Below the pieces are notes generated by a model that was not told the origin of the DNA, did not search any database, and saw only the letters and a list, made by a program, of their open reading frames with translations. Both the position numbers and the translations under genes were made by a program. This document shows positions 10,467 to 22,068 of a DNA stretch of 64,000 bases, piece after piece; within the stretch, counting starts at the first letter, position 1; each line of letters starts with the position of its first letter. The DNA is taken from positions 434,001 to 498,000 of the forward strand of contig NC_063075.1 in assembly GCF_022605165.1 (NCBI RefSeq), read 5' to 3'. This DNA is from Purpureocillium takamizusanense. Its lineage: Eukaryota; Ascomycota; Sordariomycetes; Hypocreales; Ophiocordycipitaceae.

Positions 10467-12196
10467 TGATTGAAAGGGGTTTCAGAAGTCCTCCGAAGGC
10501 CCTGTAAATTTTACTTGGGGCGAATTGCTCCACCATGTTAAGGTCGGGCGAGTGGAAGAATTTCAGTAATAAGCTTTGCACTTGACCTGACTCATCCGTG
10601 GCTGAGATCTCTAAGGGGCAGAGGGTTTATGGCCTCACAACTCCGGGTGGTGCACTGGCCTGTCTGCCGCAGGCGGACATTGACAATACGAGGTGGAGTA
10701 AACCAATTTTGGCGATACCCAGGAGGGCATTGTGATGGTTGTATGGTAACCTCGGGAGTGGGCAGATGTGGCTTACGATCGGCCCGGTAGCAGAAGTAGG
10801 TACATTGTACCTATAAGCTCGGTGACGGGACCATACGTTACGCAGGTACGCGGGCAATCTCTTACGTTCCCTTTCGTAGTGGCCTGTGTATATCTAGACC
10901 GAGCCAGCCCGGCCAGCCCGCGAAACTCAGCCAGCGGCGCATTGTGGCATAGCGTAGCTTAGTATTATCCTTGCTTTGAGGCCGTCGCGAACTCTCTGTT
11001 GCCGAGCTCGAGCTATTAATTTCCTCCTTTACTGCATGTGTTGTGTGTGTATGCTGACGAGCTGCGCCTATCCGAACTTGGCGTACGTTACGAAACCAAG
11101 GCGGGCATAGGAGCTCAATTGCTCCAGGCCCGCGCCCGGGCTCAGGCAATGAAAGCTAACCCTCTTCACGAACACTGGGGCAATATGGGCATCGCGACTG
11201 CATGGTCACCTGCCGTGATCATTTCGTAGGCGACTATTGTTACCTGACATCCTAGCAACCACCAGCACTTCTCAGTCCCTCAGGCTACCTGTAGCCTGCT
11301 CGGCCCTAAACGGCGGCCCCATGGGAAGGTCACGGGGGCTGGAGGGCTTGCATGACCACGGCCAACTCCTCCAACAGCGTGCGCTTCCCACACCTACTAC
11401 GTTACTAATGCAGCCCGGTTGCGACCAAGCCACATGTGCCGCAGGGCGTGGCGCGGTGCGGGGCTCGTCCAACACCCTGTGGACGGGGGCAAAGGCGCTC
11501 TGAAGGGATACGCAGGGCTGCTCGTGAACCGAACCGTGGTGTCTCAAGAGTCAGGAGTCAGGACTTCTGAGTCTTTAGCCCCAGTGGGTGAGTCCCACTC
11601 ACTGTCTCACTTGCACCCGTATGTGGCCAGTGTCTCAAATTCAGCGTTGGCCGAATTCTCTCATCTGCCGTAGTAAAATAGGGGGAAACTCGTAATATGG
11701 AGGTTATCAAAATTCATTATTCCATGGCAAAGTCCATGTCGGAAGCGATCAGGGACCGTTACGAAGTACTATCTAGCCTAATTTCAGCTTGTGCGTATTG
11801 GGGGGCTCTTTTATTGTGGTGTCTCAAGATGTTGGGCGCGTCAATCCGGCCTCCTTCCACTGTCTGAATGCGTCAAAGATTCCGCCAGCGTCTACAGAGT
11901 CCAGCATCATGTGCGTGGAGCAGCACGGGAGTCTTCCTCGGCATGACCGCTCCGTAAATAGGCATGATAGACATCGACGTGTTCGGCAAATGATCGCTCG
12001 ACATAGCACACCGGGTTGGTACCTAGGCCACGACAGATCAACCCTGACCTACTTAGACTCTTAGAGAGACGCTGCTTCAAGACCATGAGTTTCACCTATA
12101 AGGTGGAGGAGCGCCGCTTCAGGCCGAGGCTCAGAGTTGTGTATTTCGCGCCAAGGTTCTACAATTTGACTATCGTTATCGTTGAAGGTTGCCAAT
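10467..12196. other. Gene-free spacer, 1.7 kb
   Basis: Only short overlapping frames without domains. The segment around 10,750-10,870 has many GTAC/TAGG words common in intergenic DNA of this window. The last part is the promoter of the GH18 gene; no clear TATA box is seen. Confidence 0.55.
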
Positions 12197-13276
12197 ATGC
12201 GAGGGCTATCTGTGCTCCCGCTACTCCTCGCATCCCTTGGTGGAGTGTATGCTAAACCCACAGAATTGGCCCGGGGTTCCACGACGGCCTTGCCACGACT
12301 AGTGCTTTACTTTCAGACAACTCACGACTCTGACGGACACCCAATATCGATGCTTCCGCTTGTCCAAAAGCAGGCGATAGCATTGACTCATTTGATTATC
12401 TGCTCTTTGCACATCAACAAAGAGGACAACATACATCTTAATGACTATCCTCCTGATCACCCCCACTTCTTCACACTATGGAATGAGACAGTTACAATGA
12501 AGAACTCAGGAGTCACGGTTATGGGGATGATTGGCGGAGCAGCCTCCGGATCATTCACGAAGGATACGCTTGATGGAGACCAGGAAACTTTCGACAGATA
12601 CTACGGTCAACTTAAAGAAGTCATTCAGAACTTCGGTCTCCAAGGCATGGACTTGGATGTTGAGCAGCAAATGAGCCAGAGCGGTATTACCCGGCTAGTC
12701 AACCAGCTACGCAGCGATTTTGGAGCCGACTTCGTTATCACACTCGCCCCAGTTGCGTCAGCACTCCGAGGGGGAAGCAACCTGAGCGGATTTGACTATT
12801 CTACACTAGAGTCAAGCGACGGAGACGATATCTCATTTTACAACGCCCAGTTCTATTCAGGATTTGGAAGCATGAAAAGCCCTAGCGACTTCAATGCCAT
12901 TGTGTCGCGCGGATTAGCCCCGTCTAAGATTGTTGCCGGACAGCTAACATCCGCTGACAATGGCTATGGTTACATACCGTATGACCAGCTCAACTCGACT
13001 ATCGTGCAACTACGCAGCCAATACAGCCAGATTGGCGGAGTGATGGGATGGGAATACTTCAACAGCGAACCGGAAGGCACTTTTAAGCCATGGGAGTGGG
13101 CCGAAATCATGACAGAAATACTTCGACCAGGACAAGCCCGGAAACTGCAGCTTTCGGCGTCGGATGTGAAGAGGTTGCAGAAGGCATATCGAGACACTGT
13201 CATGGCCTCGAATACACCACAGGCCAATGTTGCTGCTGTCGAGAAAGTCAACTATACCGCGTTGGCAAGCATGTGA
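12197..13276 (+). CDS. Secreted GH18 chitinase-like hydrolase
   Basis: Single-exon, 359 residues. I start at the ATG at 12197 because the longer reading begins at TTG. The signal peptide is MRGLSVLPLLLASLGGVYA. The catalytic strand reads LQGMDLDVEQ, giving Asp152, Asp154 and Glu156 of the GH18 D-x-D-x-E motif, with Glu156 the expected proton donor. The first Asp of the usual D-G-x-D-x-D-x-E is Gln149 here. A later GGVMGWEYFNSEPEG block is the typical beta-8 strand with its conserved Trp. The length fits single-domain fungal GH18 enzymes (chitinase or endo-N-acetylglucosaminidase type); there is no chitin-binding module. The C-terminal 60 residues are helical and atypical. It probably acts on chitin or N-glycans outside the cell. 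Confidence 0.85.
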   Translation: MRGLSVLPLLLASLGGVYAKPTELARGSTTALPRLVLYFQTTHDSDGHPISMLPLVQKQAIALTHLIICSLHINKEDNIHLNDYPPDHPHFFTLWNETVTMKNSGVTVMGMIGGAASGSFTKDTLDGDQETFDRYYGQLKEVIQNFGLQGMDLDVEQQMSQSGITRLVNQLRSDFGADFVITLAPVASALRGGSNLSGFDYSTLESSDGDDISFYNAQFYSGFGSMKSPSDFNAIVSRGLAPSKIVAGQLTSADNGYGYIPYDQLNSTIVQLRSQYSQIGGVMGWEYFNSEPEGTFKPWEWAEIMTEILRPGQARKLQLSASDVKRLQKAYRDTVMASNTPQANVAAVEKVNYTALASM

Positions 13277-15738
13277 AGCCACGAGAGCGGCTCATCTTCA
13301 TCGAGTGGTTTTTCTGGGGCTTGGGGGGGCCCAGAAACGGTACATTAAGTCATATAGAACTCTGTATATGCGAGGAATTACTTTTGTTCCAGAATTTCAT
13401 ACATGCCACCGACGTAGCTTTTAGTTTTGGCGGCATGTTTTTCGGCTCCCAGAGGCGATAAAGCCGAGGAACAACCAAGCGTGCCAGTTTCCCATCGCCA
13501 GACTATGCTTAGCAAGGAAGTTCCAGTGAGTTCAGACGAACCTGAGATATCTGCCATTTAATTTGAATGAAAAATGATAGGATTCAAAAGTAGCCCAAAC
13601 TTACTCGAGTCATAAAGTCATCGTCACGTACCTGGGTTGGCTAGCAGTTCATAGCAGGACAGCCGTTCCACGGTACGGAGTGCATCTACTAGTGAGGCTA
13701 GTTTGTCGACATGTTATGCCTAAGTGCTGTATTCACCGAGTCCATGCGACCTTCTCTCTTCGGTCCCTCGGCTCGTCTTCTTTGGCAGCCAATACAACCA
13801 TCCAGTCCCTGTCGGTTCAGCCCAAGGCTTTTACTCGGCTCCGCAAGCGCTATCTGGGCGCGACTGCGCAGTTGGAAGGTGGCAGGGATCCTGTTCGCCT
13901 AAATGCACTAATTTGTTTACCGAGGTGCGCGACCGCCGTGAACCACACAGCGAAACGGCACCCTGGGTGGAAGAAGAAAGCACGTCACCTATGTGGGGGT
14001 TTGTCCCTCTTGATGGTGCAGACTTGGGGCGTTTCGGCAGTTCAATCATTCCACTATTACTATTACCGCAACCCCGGACCCGCGGAGGAGTCAAGCTGTC
14101 TACATGTACGAAGTAGTCTCTACTCGGTGTCACTGCGGGCCAATTCCCGAGGCAAAGCGGGCGACCGAACGGCAGCCACCTTTTCAATTTCGGGTCTGAT
14201 ATCTGACCGGGAGGTGCTTCTGGACCCAACTGTACGGGCCCGGAGACAGCCCCGCGAAAATTGCGATCTCCGCCACGAATCGGCATTCGGCTCGCAAGTA
14301 CTTCGTAGCGGATTAAAATTAGAAGAAGTACAGCCGCAACTGGAAGACCCGGTCCGGCGGTCCAGCTCTGGAGCGGCCAACCCCAATTTCTGCTCCCTGT
14401 CTGCGCGCCACGCTGTTCCCGCTACAGCTTCAACATACCAAATGGCCCAGCGGCAATGGGGAGGGCTTTCTTAGCAGTCCTTCTCGCGAATTATGGTCTG
14501 GTGTAGACTCAGGACCAGAAAGGCAGGCGATGTTGGTGCCCCCACGGCGGTGCACCGAGACCGGAATTGAACAATCGCAGATTGATAGACTACAGTACAC
14601 AAATTAAGCTTATCCACAACCCTCCTTCCTAACTTCGTCTAGTCAATGCTTGGCCATCGAGAGTTGGGTTTCATCGAACCACATTACAGGTAAAGGTCAT
14701 GAAGCAGAGTCCAATAAGCGTACATGCAAACAGTCATTGAGATGCGAAGTACATATTGCTCCGTGGTTTTGGCCTCTCCTTTTCATGTCCACCGTGACGA
14801 ACATGAGTGTTCTCAGACGACGTGCGCGACCCGTCATGTAAACCGAGGAACACGAGTCAAACGTTGCATCTTGGGGACTGGTGTGACCCAGTATGCGATC
14901 CGAGTGCATCACAATCCGGTGTCCTATGTATAGGCTCTATTATTCGTCAGTAGTTCGTATGCCCGAAACACTGCGATTATCGTACCAGTAGTTAGTCGTT
15001 CCTTTCTAGCCACGGACAGTATCACAAACGTGTTTCAGGGCCAGTCTCTGGCATTGAGTATGTAGCCTACAGTAGATCAAGTGACCCCCATGATCTTGCC
15101 ACCTTCCTGGACTGGACAGCCCGCCGCCACGTCGCACGACCAAGACTGGACATGGAGCACCAAACCGCCTACGTGCGCAGTTCGCTCCCCGCGTTGGCGA
15201 AACGCCAAGCATTGTGTGCCACCAAGGTCGACCTACGAAACTACTACTACGGCATGTGTGCATCGAAGATTCACTATTGGTCTGGTTTTGCGGGGGAGGC
15301 AAAGCCAACAACTGCCGTTGGATTCAAGTTCGGTTCGCGTCGACCACCTCCCTAACACGTCAAGTTGCAGAAAGTTGAGCCTTGGTAATGGTTAGTTACC
15401 AATGTCAAGGATACTCCGGACATGAGGCAAAAACGGGAAAGTAATATCAGTATTGAGGCCAGCTTTCGCTTGGCACTCGTAGCCCGGGACTCCGTCTGCA
15501 GGCCGCTACGTCTTCATCAATATCGATTTACTGAACAGGGCGATTGTAGTGCGATATTTTTGACCTTTTCTTGCCGAGGCCGAAACAAGTTACATGCATT
15601 CGTAGACTGGATTATACAATCGTATCGACGTTCTATATAATCCTCGTCATCACGTTGTCGGTCGCCAGTGCCATTGTCAGACCAGAGCACAATCGCAAAC
15701 CACTTCCAGTTCGAATCTATTGGACTTTTAGCTCAAAC
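13277..15738. other. Gene-free spacer, 2.5 kb
   Basis: The longest frame (13,680-14,474) begins at GTG, lacks domains and overlaps other frames of similar length, so I do not call it. No repeats or RNA genes recognised. The last about 170 bases form the leader of the deuterolysin gene. Confidence 0.5.
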
Positions 15739-16838
15739 ATGAACACTCTTGCAAAACTTCTGGCTTTGGCAGCCTTCGCTGCTGCTGCTCCTTCTGTGGG
15801 CAACCGTGGCCCTTCGCCGTTTGAAGTCCAACTGGAAATGCGTGGAAACTCCGAGGTCAAAGCCACCTTCACAAACAAGGGCAAAGATGCTGTGAAGGTT
15901 CTTAAGACCGGCAGCGTGCTCGACACCTCCTCTGTTGAGAAGGCCAAGGTCTTTTCTGGCGGTATGTCATTCGACTCAGCATGCGATCTTTATACTGACA
16001 GCCGCCAGGGGCGCCTGTGCCCTTCCAAGGTGTTCGCCTTAGACTTGCCACGGATTTACTCAATGACAGTGACTTTCAGCGCATCTCTCCTGGCGAAACC
16101 GTGGAAGTGACTTTCGACATCGCTCAAACGCACGACCTTTCGTCTGGTGGCAAGTTTGACATCTTGGCTGATGGTTCCTTTGCCTTTGCAAATGAGAAGA
16201 GCAACGTTTTGATCGGCTCCATTCCCTATGTCTCGAAGCAACTTGGCATTGAGGTTGACGGTGGGGCTGCTGCTGCTGTTCATTCTGCCTTCCATGAGAA
16301 GCGCACTCGTGTGCAAAGCGACTGCCAAGGTCAACAGCTACAGGTCACCCAGACGGCGCTGCGCAACTGCGCTTCGATTGCTCGCAAGGCTCAGCAGGCT
16401 GCTGCATCTGGTCCAGCCGCAAAGCTGCAGGAGTACTTCAAGTCATCTAGCCAGCAGGTTCGCAACACGGTTTCGACCGTCTTTGGTCGTGTTGCCTCGG
16501 AATGCGGCTCGACCAACAGTGGCGTTTCCACCTACCACTGCCGCGACCCCTACAGCTATTGCGAGGGCCGGGTCCTTGCGTACACGATCCCGTCGTACAG
16601 TGTCATGGTGTACTGCCCGCTGTACTTCAACAGCTTGCCGGATCTCAGCAACGCCTGCCACGCCCAGGACAAAGCCAACACTAATCTTCATGAGTCTACC
16701 CACCTGACTCAGATTAAGGGCACTGACGACTACGGTGGTTACGGCTATGACTTTGTTCGCAGCTTGACCCCGGCCCAGAATCTCAACCACGCGGACACAT
16801 ACACTCTTTATGCGCAGGCGATCAACGTTGGCTGCTAG
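15739..16838 (+). CDS. Deuterolysin (M35 metalloprotease)
   Basis: Two exons, 15739-15961 and 16009-16838, with a 47-base GTATGT...CGCCAG intron, giving 350 residues, the usual preprodeuterolysin length. Signal peptide MNTLAKLLALAAFAAAAPS is followed by a propeptide of about 150 residues rich in F-T-N-K-G-type strands. The zinc site of aspzincins is intact: His302-Glu303-x-x-His306 (HESTH), then GTDDY at 312-316 and a downstream Asp in HADTYTLYA. Conserved cysteines are present (DCQGQQ, NCASIARK, NACHAQ and the C-terminal GC). It should be a secreted broad-specificity endopeptidase acting on basic nuclear and other proteins. The leader upstream has in-frame codons but a poor start, so I place the start at the signal peptide. 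Confidence 0.93.
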
Positions 16839-18092
16839 TTTGCTCACCTGGTAGCTGAAGAAGATCTGCGCCAGACCTGGATGAAGCACATGTTCCCGAG
16901 CTTCCGCGAAACCCGCGGCGTTCAGAGCTTGTCACCAACGCGGGTGCGACGTGACGGATTTTCGAGATTTCAATGGCAGCGTTGAAGGACAGGACTACTT
17001 CGTACGCATACTATTAGTTACGGCAGCACGAGGTAGAGCAATATCACATAATCACAGACGCTGCTCCGGTACCTCCAATCTTAAGGTATGCACGAATAAC
17101 GGCGACGCTCATGCAGATCACACAGTCCAGGCTCGCGAGAGAGGAACCGAGCGAAGGCGGCAAATGGCCAGCCTCTGCCACACCCAGTGGAGAGGCTCCC
17201 TTGTAGCCTGTTCGTAATGTACTGTCCCGATCGAAATGGCAGTGACATGCCATTGTTAGGCGTTGTTGAATCTGACGAAGCCAACAGAGACAGCACCCTG
17301 GTTCGTGGTTACGGTGCTCGGGACTTGCCGTTTATTCAGTTGGTCATGCTCATCAAAAAGTGACATGTTCTATATAATGGACCCGACAATTCCAAAAAAA
17401 AAAATTGAAAAAGCATAAAATTATCATTTGCATGCGCGTGATAGAACACGGTGTACTGGCGGAAGAGGGAGTCTACTAGAGCTGGCACGCCACAAAGTCG
17501 CTGTAATACATACAACGTGATGAACTTGTGCCAGACGCGTTACCTACTATGCCATTTGACGTCGGCTAACGCGGCGTCAGCGCAGCGCCACTTCATGGTA
17601 TTCGCCCAACCTGTGACACAGACGGTGCTAATGACCAGGCGAACATGGTTGTATGCGCTCAGATATCGCAGCACCAGCTGAGCGTGGACCGTTTGCCACA
17701 TGAACGCGCAATCCTCTAGGTTACTGGACCGCTCGAACGCGACGACGTTGGCTCTAGTTCAGTCAGAGACTTCGGCTATCGTCATTTTATCAGAGTCTTC
17801 AAATGAGCCTGGATCATCAATGATGAGTGTTGGATGGGGAGTCCAGATTGATCGATGACAGGGGTCAGCATGTTGAGATCACGTTGCTGGCTCGCTCAAG
17901 AAAGCCCCCGAGAGCCACGGTGCTACTTAATTGCACCGCATCCAGGCTTTCATACCGTTCGTTCAACTGCCAGATAGCTTCATCGATCTCCGAAGCCATT
18001 TAATTCAGGCCTGTTCAGACCCTTCTCAGGGACGGTGCTCTGCCAGGCTGTCCACTCCTTTGCGGCTTCGGGTTCCTCAACTTTCCTTCACA
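16839..18092. other. Gene-free spacer, 1.25 kb
   Basis: No credible ORF. It contains a short A-run at about 17,395-17,404. No repeat structure or RNA gene recognised. The 3' part is the promoter of the membrane-protein gene. Confidence 0.55.
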
Positions 18093-19329
18093 ATGAGCAG
18101 CATTGATCTTGCCGTCTTGTACTTCGGCCTCTTCCTGGGTATTTTCCCATTCACTCTGGTCAAGGTCGCCGATCAGACACGTAAAATTCTCGTGCGATCT
18201 CGAGGTCTATACAATGCCTACTTGTACATGATCTGGATTGAGGCGCTAGTCAATTTGATCTTTGCTCTGATCACCTTTCTCTACTTGAAAGGCATCATTC
18301 CCGGCTCGTGAGTCTAATTCATCATCCGCAAGCCGCCCAAATACTGACTGGTATGCTATAGCTATACTTTTTATGCTGGCACTGGTACGCCTGGTCCAAG
18401 TATTCACGCTCTCGATGTCCAGAAGACTTACTCGCGGCTTCAGTCTTACTATGGGCCATTCAGACACAGCTTCTCTCGCAAATCATTGCGAACCGTGTTG
18501 CCCTCATCATGGTCCACAAACACAAGGCAAGGTGGCTCAAATTAGGTCTCCTCGTATCAGTTGCCTGCATCAACATTGCCGTGGCGGTAATTTGGATCAG
18601 AGCACACGCCTTTACCGCTACTCCGTTTGACGTCAAGCTCAATGATCGGTTTGAGAAGGCCGAGAAGGCATTCTTTCTCGTCATAGACCTGGGGCTCAAT
18701 CTGCTTTTCTTATATCTGGTTCGCTTCCGCTTGATTGCTTCGGGGCTCAGCAAATATTGGAGGTTATTCAAGTTCAATATTGGCATGGTCACTTTGTCCA
18801 CCTCCATGGACATGCTTCTTCTCGGGTTCCTGAGTCTACCTGATCCATATCTGTTTGTTTTCCCTACCAAGCGTCGGAAGCTAGGTACCCAGAAGCTGGT
18901 ATGGATGTTGCTGATGCGCCAAGCAGCTACGTACAATTCTCCCCAGTGGCCTACATCGTCAAGCTATACATCGAGCTCACCATGGCCACGCTCATAGCGA
19001 AGATTGTCCGCAGCAGCACAAACGACAGGGTGGTCGGGTTCAATAACCAGTCATCGGGAGCTTACCGCAAGAGTCATGGGCACTACACAACGTTCCCAGG
19101 CCCGGGATCGAACAGCGGCACCTTGGCAGAAGGAGACGATCGAAACTTTGGGCACGAAGTCGAAATCAACAAAGGCAGTTCCGGGTCAGATATTCATCTG
19201 TCACCGTACTCCGGTGATGATGGAATTCTCAAGACTGTTACAACAGTGGTGGTGACAGAGCACGATAAGGAGCAAGGCAGCACGACCTCAGGTCCTAGTG
19301 ATCGGGAGCACCCCCGCGACATGTGCTAG
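18093..19329 (+). CDS. Seven-helix fungal integral membrane protein, function unknown
   Basis: Four exons: 18093-18307, 18362-18384 (23-base microexon), 18444-18852 and 18927-19329. All phases agree, giving 349 residues. About seven hydrophobic segments are visible, for example LAVLYFGLFLGIFPFTLV, LVNLIFALITFLYL, LLVSVACINIAVAVIWI, FFLVIDLGLNLLFLYLV and VTLSTSMDMLLLGFL. The motif ATLIAKIV is followed by a hydrophilic, Ser/Gly/Asp-rich cytosolic tail of about 115 residues. The topology is receptor-like and the type is common in Pezizomycotina as 'integral membrane protein', but I see no assigned function. The last join (SLPDPYLYVQF) uses donor GTTTGT and acceptor AAGCAG. The gene has no obvious functional link to its neighbours. 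Confidence 0.8.
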
Positions 19330-19816
19330 CCATATTAAAACAAATTTCTCTCCAGGACTCACTGTTCACATAGTTACGTTACATACAGAATGCGACATGT
19401 GCATTGATCTTGGATAAGATCTGGTTGCAATGCGGACATGGGGCTGTGAACCTGCACAGACGGAAGCTGCTAGGCGCCAGAGCATGGTTTGTGTGAATTG
19501 CAAATTGGCATGCGAGACGTTGCTGTTTGATACTCAAGGTGGGTGAGGGCTTCATGCCGAGGCGCATGATGCTGGGCCCTGGCAGAATTGAATGTAGCTT
19601 CAAGACCATCACACTCCAAGCACAGGGGCGGGGCAACCACCAGCGTCAGTGTATGGCATAGCGACATCTGCCCATAGTAATCGAGAGCAGTCTACTACAA
19701 GCGGCGTAGCTTTTGCATCAACTACTGTAATCGAACATCGTTTCCTCAAGCCGCATGGCAATGGAACAGAGCCTTTCAGGGCCAGTGCCATCATTGATGA
19801 CTGAGAGGCGGCAAGG
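19330..19816. other. Convergent intergenic spacer
   Basis: It separates two convergent genes and holds their 3' regions. No ORF, repeat or RNA gene is credible here. Confidence 0.5.
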
Positions 19817-20422
19817 CTACTTCGCATCGTTCGCCCACTGTTTCGCCTTTTGGTCGTCCCCCAGAATCCCCGTGTCCGGTTCGACTCGCAACGTTGTGGC
19901 CACACGCGCCCACATGTAATAAAATCCCTAAGAACGTTTAGACTTGCCCCATTGAGGTGTGGAGATGACGCGGGACGGCCTGCTCACCTGGGCGGTAATG
20001 ATCTCTACTATTTGCTGCTCATTAAACCACTTCCCGGCTTCCAAAAAGGTTGTGTCGGTCGCCTCAGGCCGGTCGATAACGTCACCAAGGAAGGCAAGGA
20101 GTGCCATTTGCTCCTCGGTCCACACGTCACGATTGCTAATGTCATGGCTCCTGAGCGCCTGGAGGTGACTGTCTGTAAGACCTGCCTTCCTCGCATCGTC
20201 TGTATGTCGATTCCAGATATACTCGCACTCGAACTTGACGGAACAGTAAAGAGCGAGGGCCTCTCGATGGAACGGAGAAATCGACAGCGCTGTGATACAA
20301 GCCGTCCCCAACGCCAATCCCGGGCGCAGGGTCGCGGTCGAGTGGGCCCACATCCGGAGCATGTTTGCCGGCGGCAGCCCAGGAGGGAAAGAGTCCGCTG
20401 AGACGTATGGGAGGCGAGCCAT
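19817..20422 (-). CDS. Carboxymuconolactone decarboxylase-like (AhpD-fold) protein
   Basis: Two exons, 19988-20422 and 19817-19927, with a 60-base GTGAGC...TTAG intron; product of 181 residues. The start is the Met of MARLPYVSADSFPP, typical of the family, rather than the longer in-frame extension. The CMD core is clear: helix HREALALYCSVKFECEYIWN, then RHTDDARKAGLTDSHLQAL, and the end block EIITAQGFYYMWARVATT created by the splice. The family includes AhpD-type peroxidase partners and decarboxylases with an all-helical fold. This copy lacks an AhpD Cys-x-x-Cys pair at the active helix (it has CSVKFEC), so alkylhydroperoxidase activity is doubtful. Cytosolic; pathway unknown. Confidence 0.85.
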
Positions 20423-20650
20423 GATGTCCCCGATGCAATGTAGAACGAGGTTTTGCTGGTCACGGTTTCGCAGTTCGACACGACGACATTCGCGACTGCG
20501 ACGATATAAAGGCTTTGCTGACATCCGTCGCCCTGGCCGTCCGATCCATTTGGAATCACTCTCCACTTTGCCGGGCGGCGCGGGCTTATTTCGTGACTTA
20601 CACGAGGCATTCTAGCCGCTGCCCGGAAGCAGAATGTTCGCGATCAATCA

Positions 20651-21187
20651 CTAGGCGTCGCCATGTGGCATCAATGTAAGCATACCAGTGAGAATTACGG
20701 TTAGGCCTCCAGCTTTGATGGAGTCACGACTTTTCGGCTCCATCTGCTTTCGGTTCACTTTGGCAAGGGAATAAGCAAAGCATTGTCTAACATCTACCCA
20801 CAGGCGCGGCGCTAGAGGCAAAGTCCAGTCGCATCCCTTGGGCACACCCGGGTCAGACCAGACGCTACAGTACGGTCCATCTTTTTCACAAGCACGTGTT
20901 GATGTTGAGGCGACGTGAGATCTGTTGGCAATGCCGAAAATCTCGATTGCAAGCTGCTGTTCCATGCCGGGCCATCGTGTTATGGTATGTATCATGGCAG
21001 ACCCACTGTGGTGGTCATATATCACCTGCAGTACTCTGCGGGCCATCCTTTGCGCACTCTTCCTGTCTGGGAAAATGATCGTTGCATGACCAACCTTATA
21101 AACAAGACGTAGAGTGCACAAGAGGCCACGGGCTTCTGTCTGGGCTCGCGATGCATCTCTCAAACTTCCATTCTCGCGGTAGAACAT
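20651..21187 (-). CDS. Candidate orphan ORF, possibly a decayed secreted-protein gene
   Basis: A 178-codon open frame starting at a true ATG. The middle looks like protein rather than noise: SAQRMARRVLQVIYDHHSG, AMIHTITRWPGMEQQLAIEI and WSDPGVPKGCDW, with four spaced cysteines (CEKDGPYC...GCDW...RQCF). The N-terminus has no signal peptide, and the frame upstream (21,206-21,391, minus) is Cys-rich but not joined by a phase-compatible intron I can find. It may be the 3' exon of a secreted protein whose first exon I missed, or a relic. I recognise no family. Confidence 0.3.
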   Translation of the reverse strand: MFYRENGSLRDASRAQTEARGLLCTLRLVYKVGHATIIFPDRKSAQRMARRVLQVIYDHHSGSAMIHTITRWPGMEQQLAIEIFGIANRSHVASTSTRACEKDGPYCSVWSDPGVPKGCDWTLPLAPRLWVDVRQCFAYSLAKVNRKQMEPKSRDSIKAGGLTVILTGMLTLMPHGDA

Positions 21188-22068
21188 CCTGCACTCATCC
21201 GAAACTCAATGTAAACAAGCACGGGACGGCACAGGCAATATACTGATTGCATGAAGCGTGGACTCGAGACATTCGGGCTCAGCACAGTTCTCACAGCACG
21301 TGGACAGATTGTGGAGGTCATATACACACGTGGCTCGGAAATTTTGGTCTCGGTCTCGCCTCAAACCGTTATGCTGAACCCGTGAGGCCATGTGGTGCGA
21401 AAGGACGGCGGCCGTTGGAAGACCCGGTAAGAGGGGGGCACCTCGTGTTGCCCGTTAGTTACGGGGCAGCTCTTTTTGCATCGTCAATTTCTCGCAAAAA
21501 GCAATCCGTGTACTACGGCGGGCGAGGAGCAACCGCTTAAACGCCGGCGCAATCGGCCGTTGGCCCGCGATGATGCTCAGTAAGTCGACCCGTCAAAGCG
21601 GCTGGGAAAAAGCAAACGAGAGCAACTCGCCCATTTGGCCGAGCTTCATTGGTGCAGCTGTCCTAGTGGCGCCAAAAGAAGACTCAGAGCGCCTGCCGAT
21701 CAGGGGATCACGTCGAGAAACTCGATTTGAAGGATCCCGACAGTTTCTTGCGATCACGATGGGTTCAAAAGATTTGGATGGCCATGAGAACACAACAAAG
21801 TACTTGAGTCGGCCCTCCCCAGAGATGTCTGTACGAAGTGGGAGATTTTCCCAATAATTCGCGGTTCGTTTCTGCCTCAATTCATTTTGTTCAAAGCACT
21901 AAACACATTGCTGGGAGTGCCTGCTCTTACTTGTTGTCGGGCGACCAAGGGTCTTCAGACAAGTGTCGCGTGGCGGCATTGAGACCAGCCAACTGTCCGC
22001 CTCTTCAGACCTGATTCGCCAGAAAACCTCCTACTCGCATCAACCTTCTGTTAAGCAAATCACTCGTA
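21188..22068. other. Intergenic spacer before the RGS-LOV gene
   Basis: Apart from the short Cys-rich minus-strand frame at 21,206-21,391, I see no coding signal. The last few hundred bases are the promoter and leader of the RGS-LOV gene. Confidence 0.45.

Noticed and set aside
13680..14474. 264-codon plus-strand frame between GH18 and deuterolysin
   Set aside because: Starts at GTG and shows no domain, signal peptide or conserved-looking block; competing frames of similar size overlap it.
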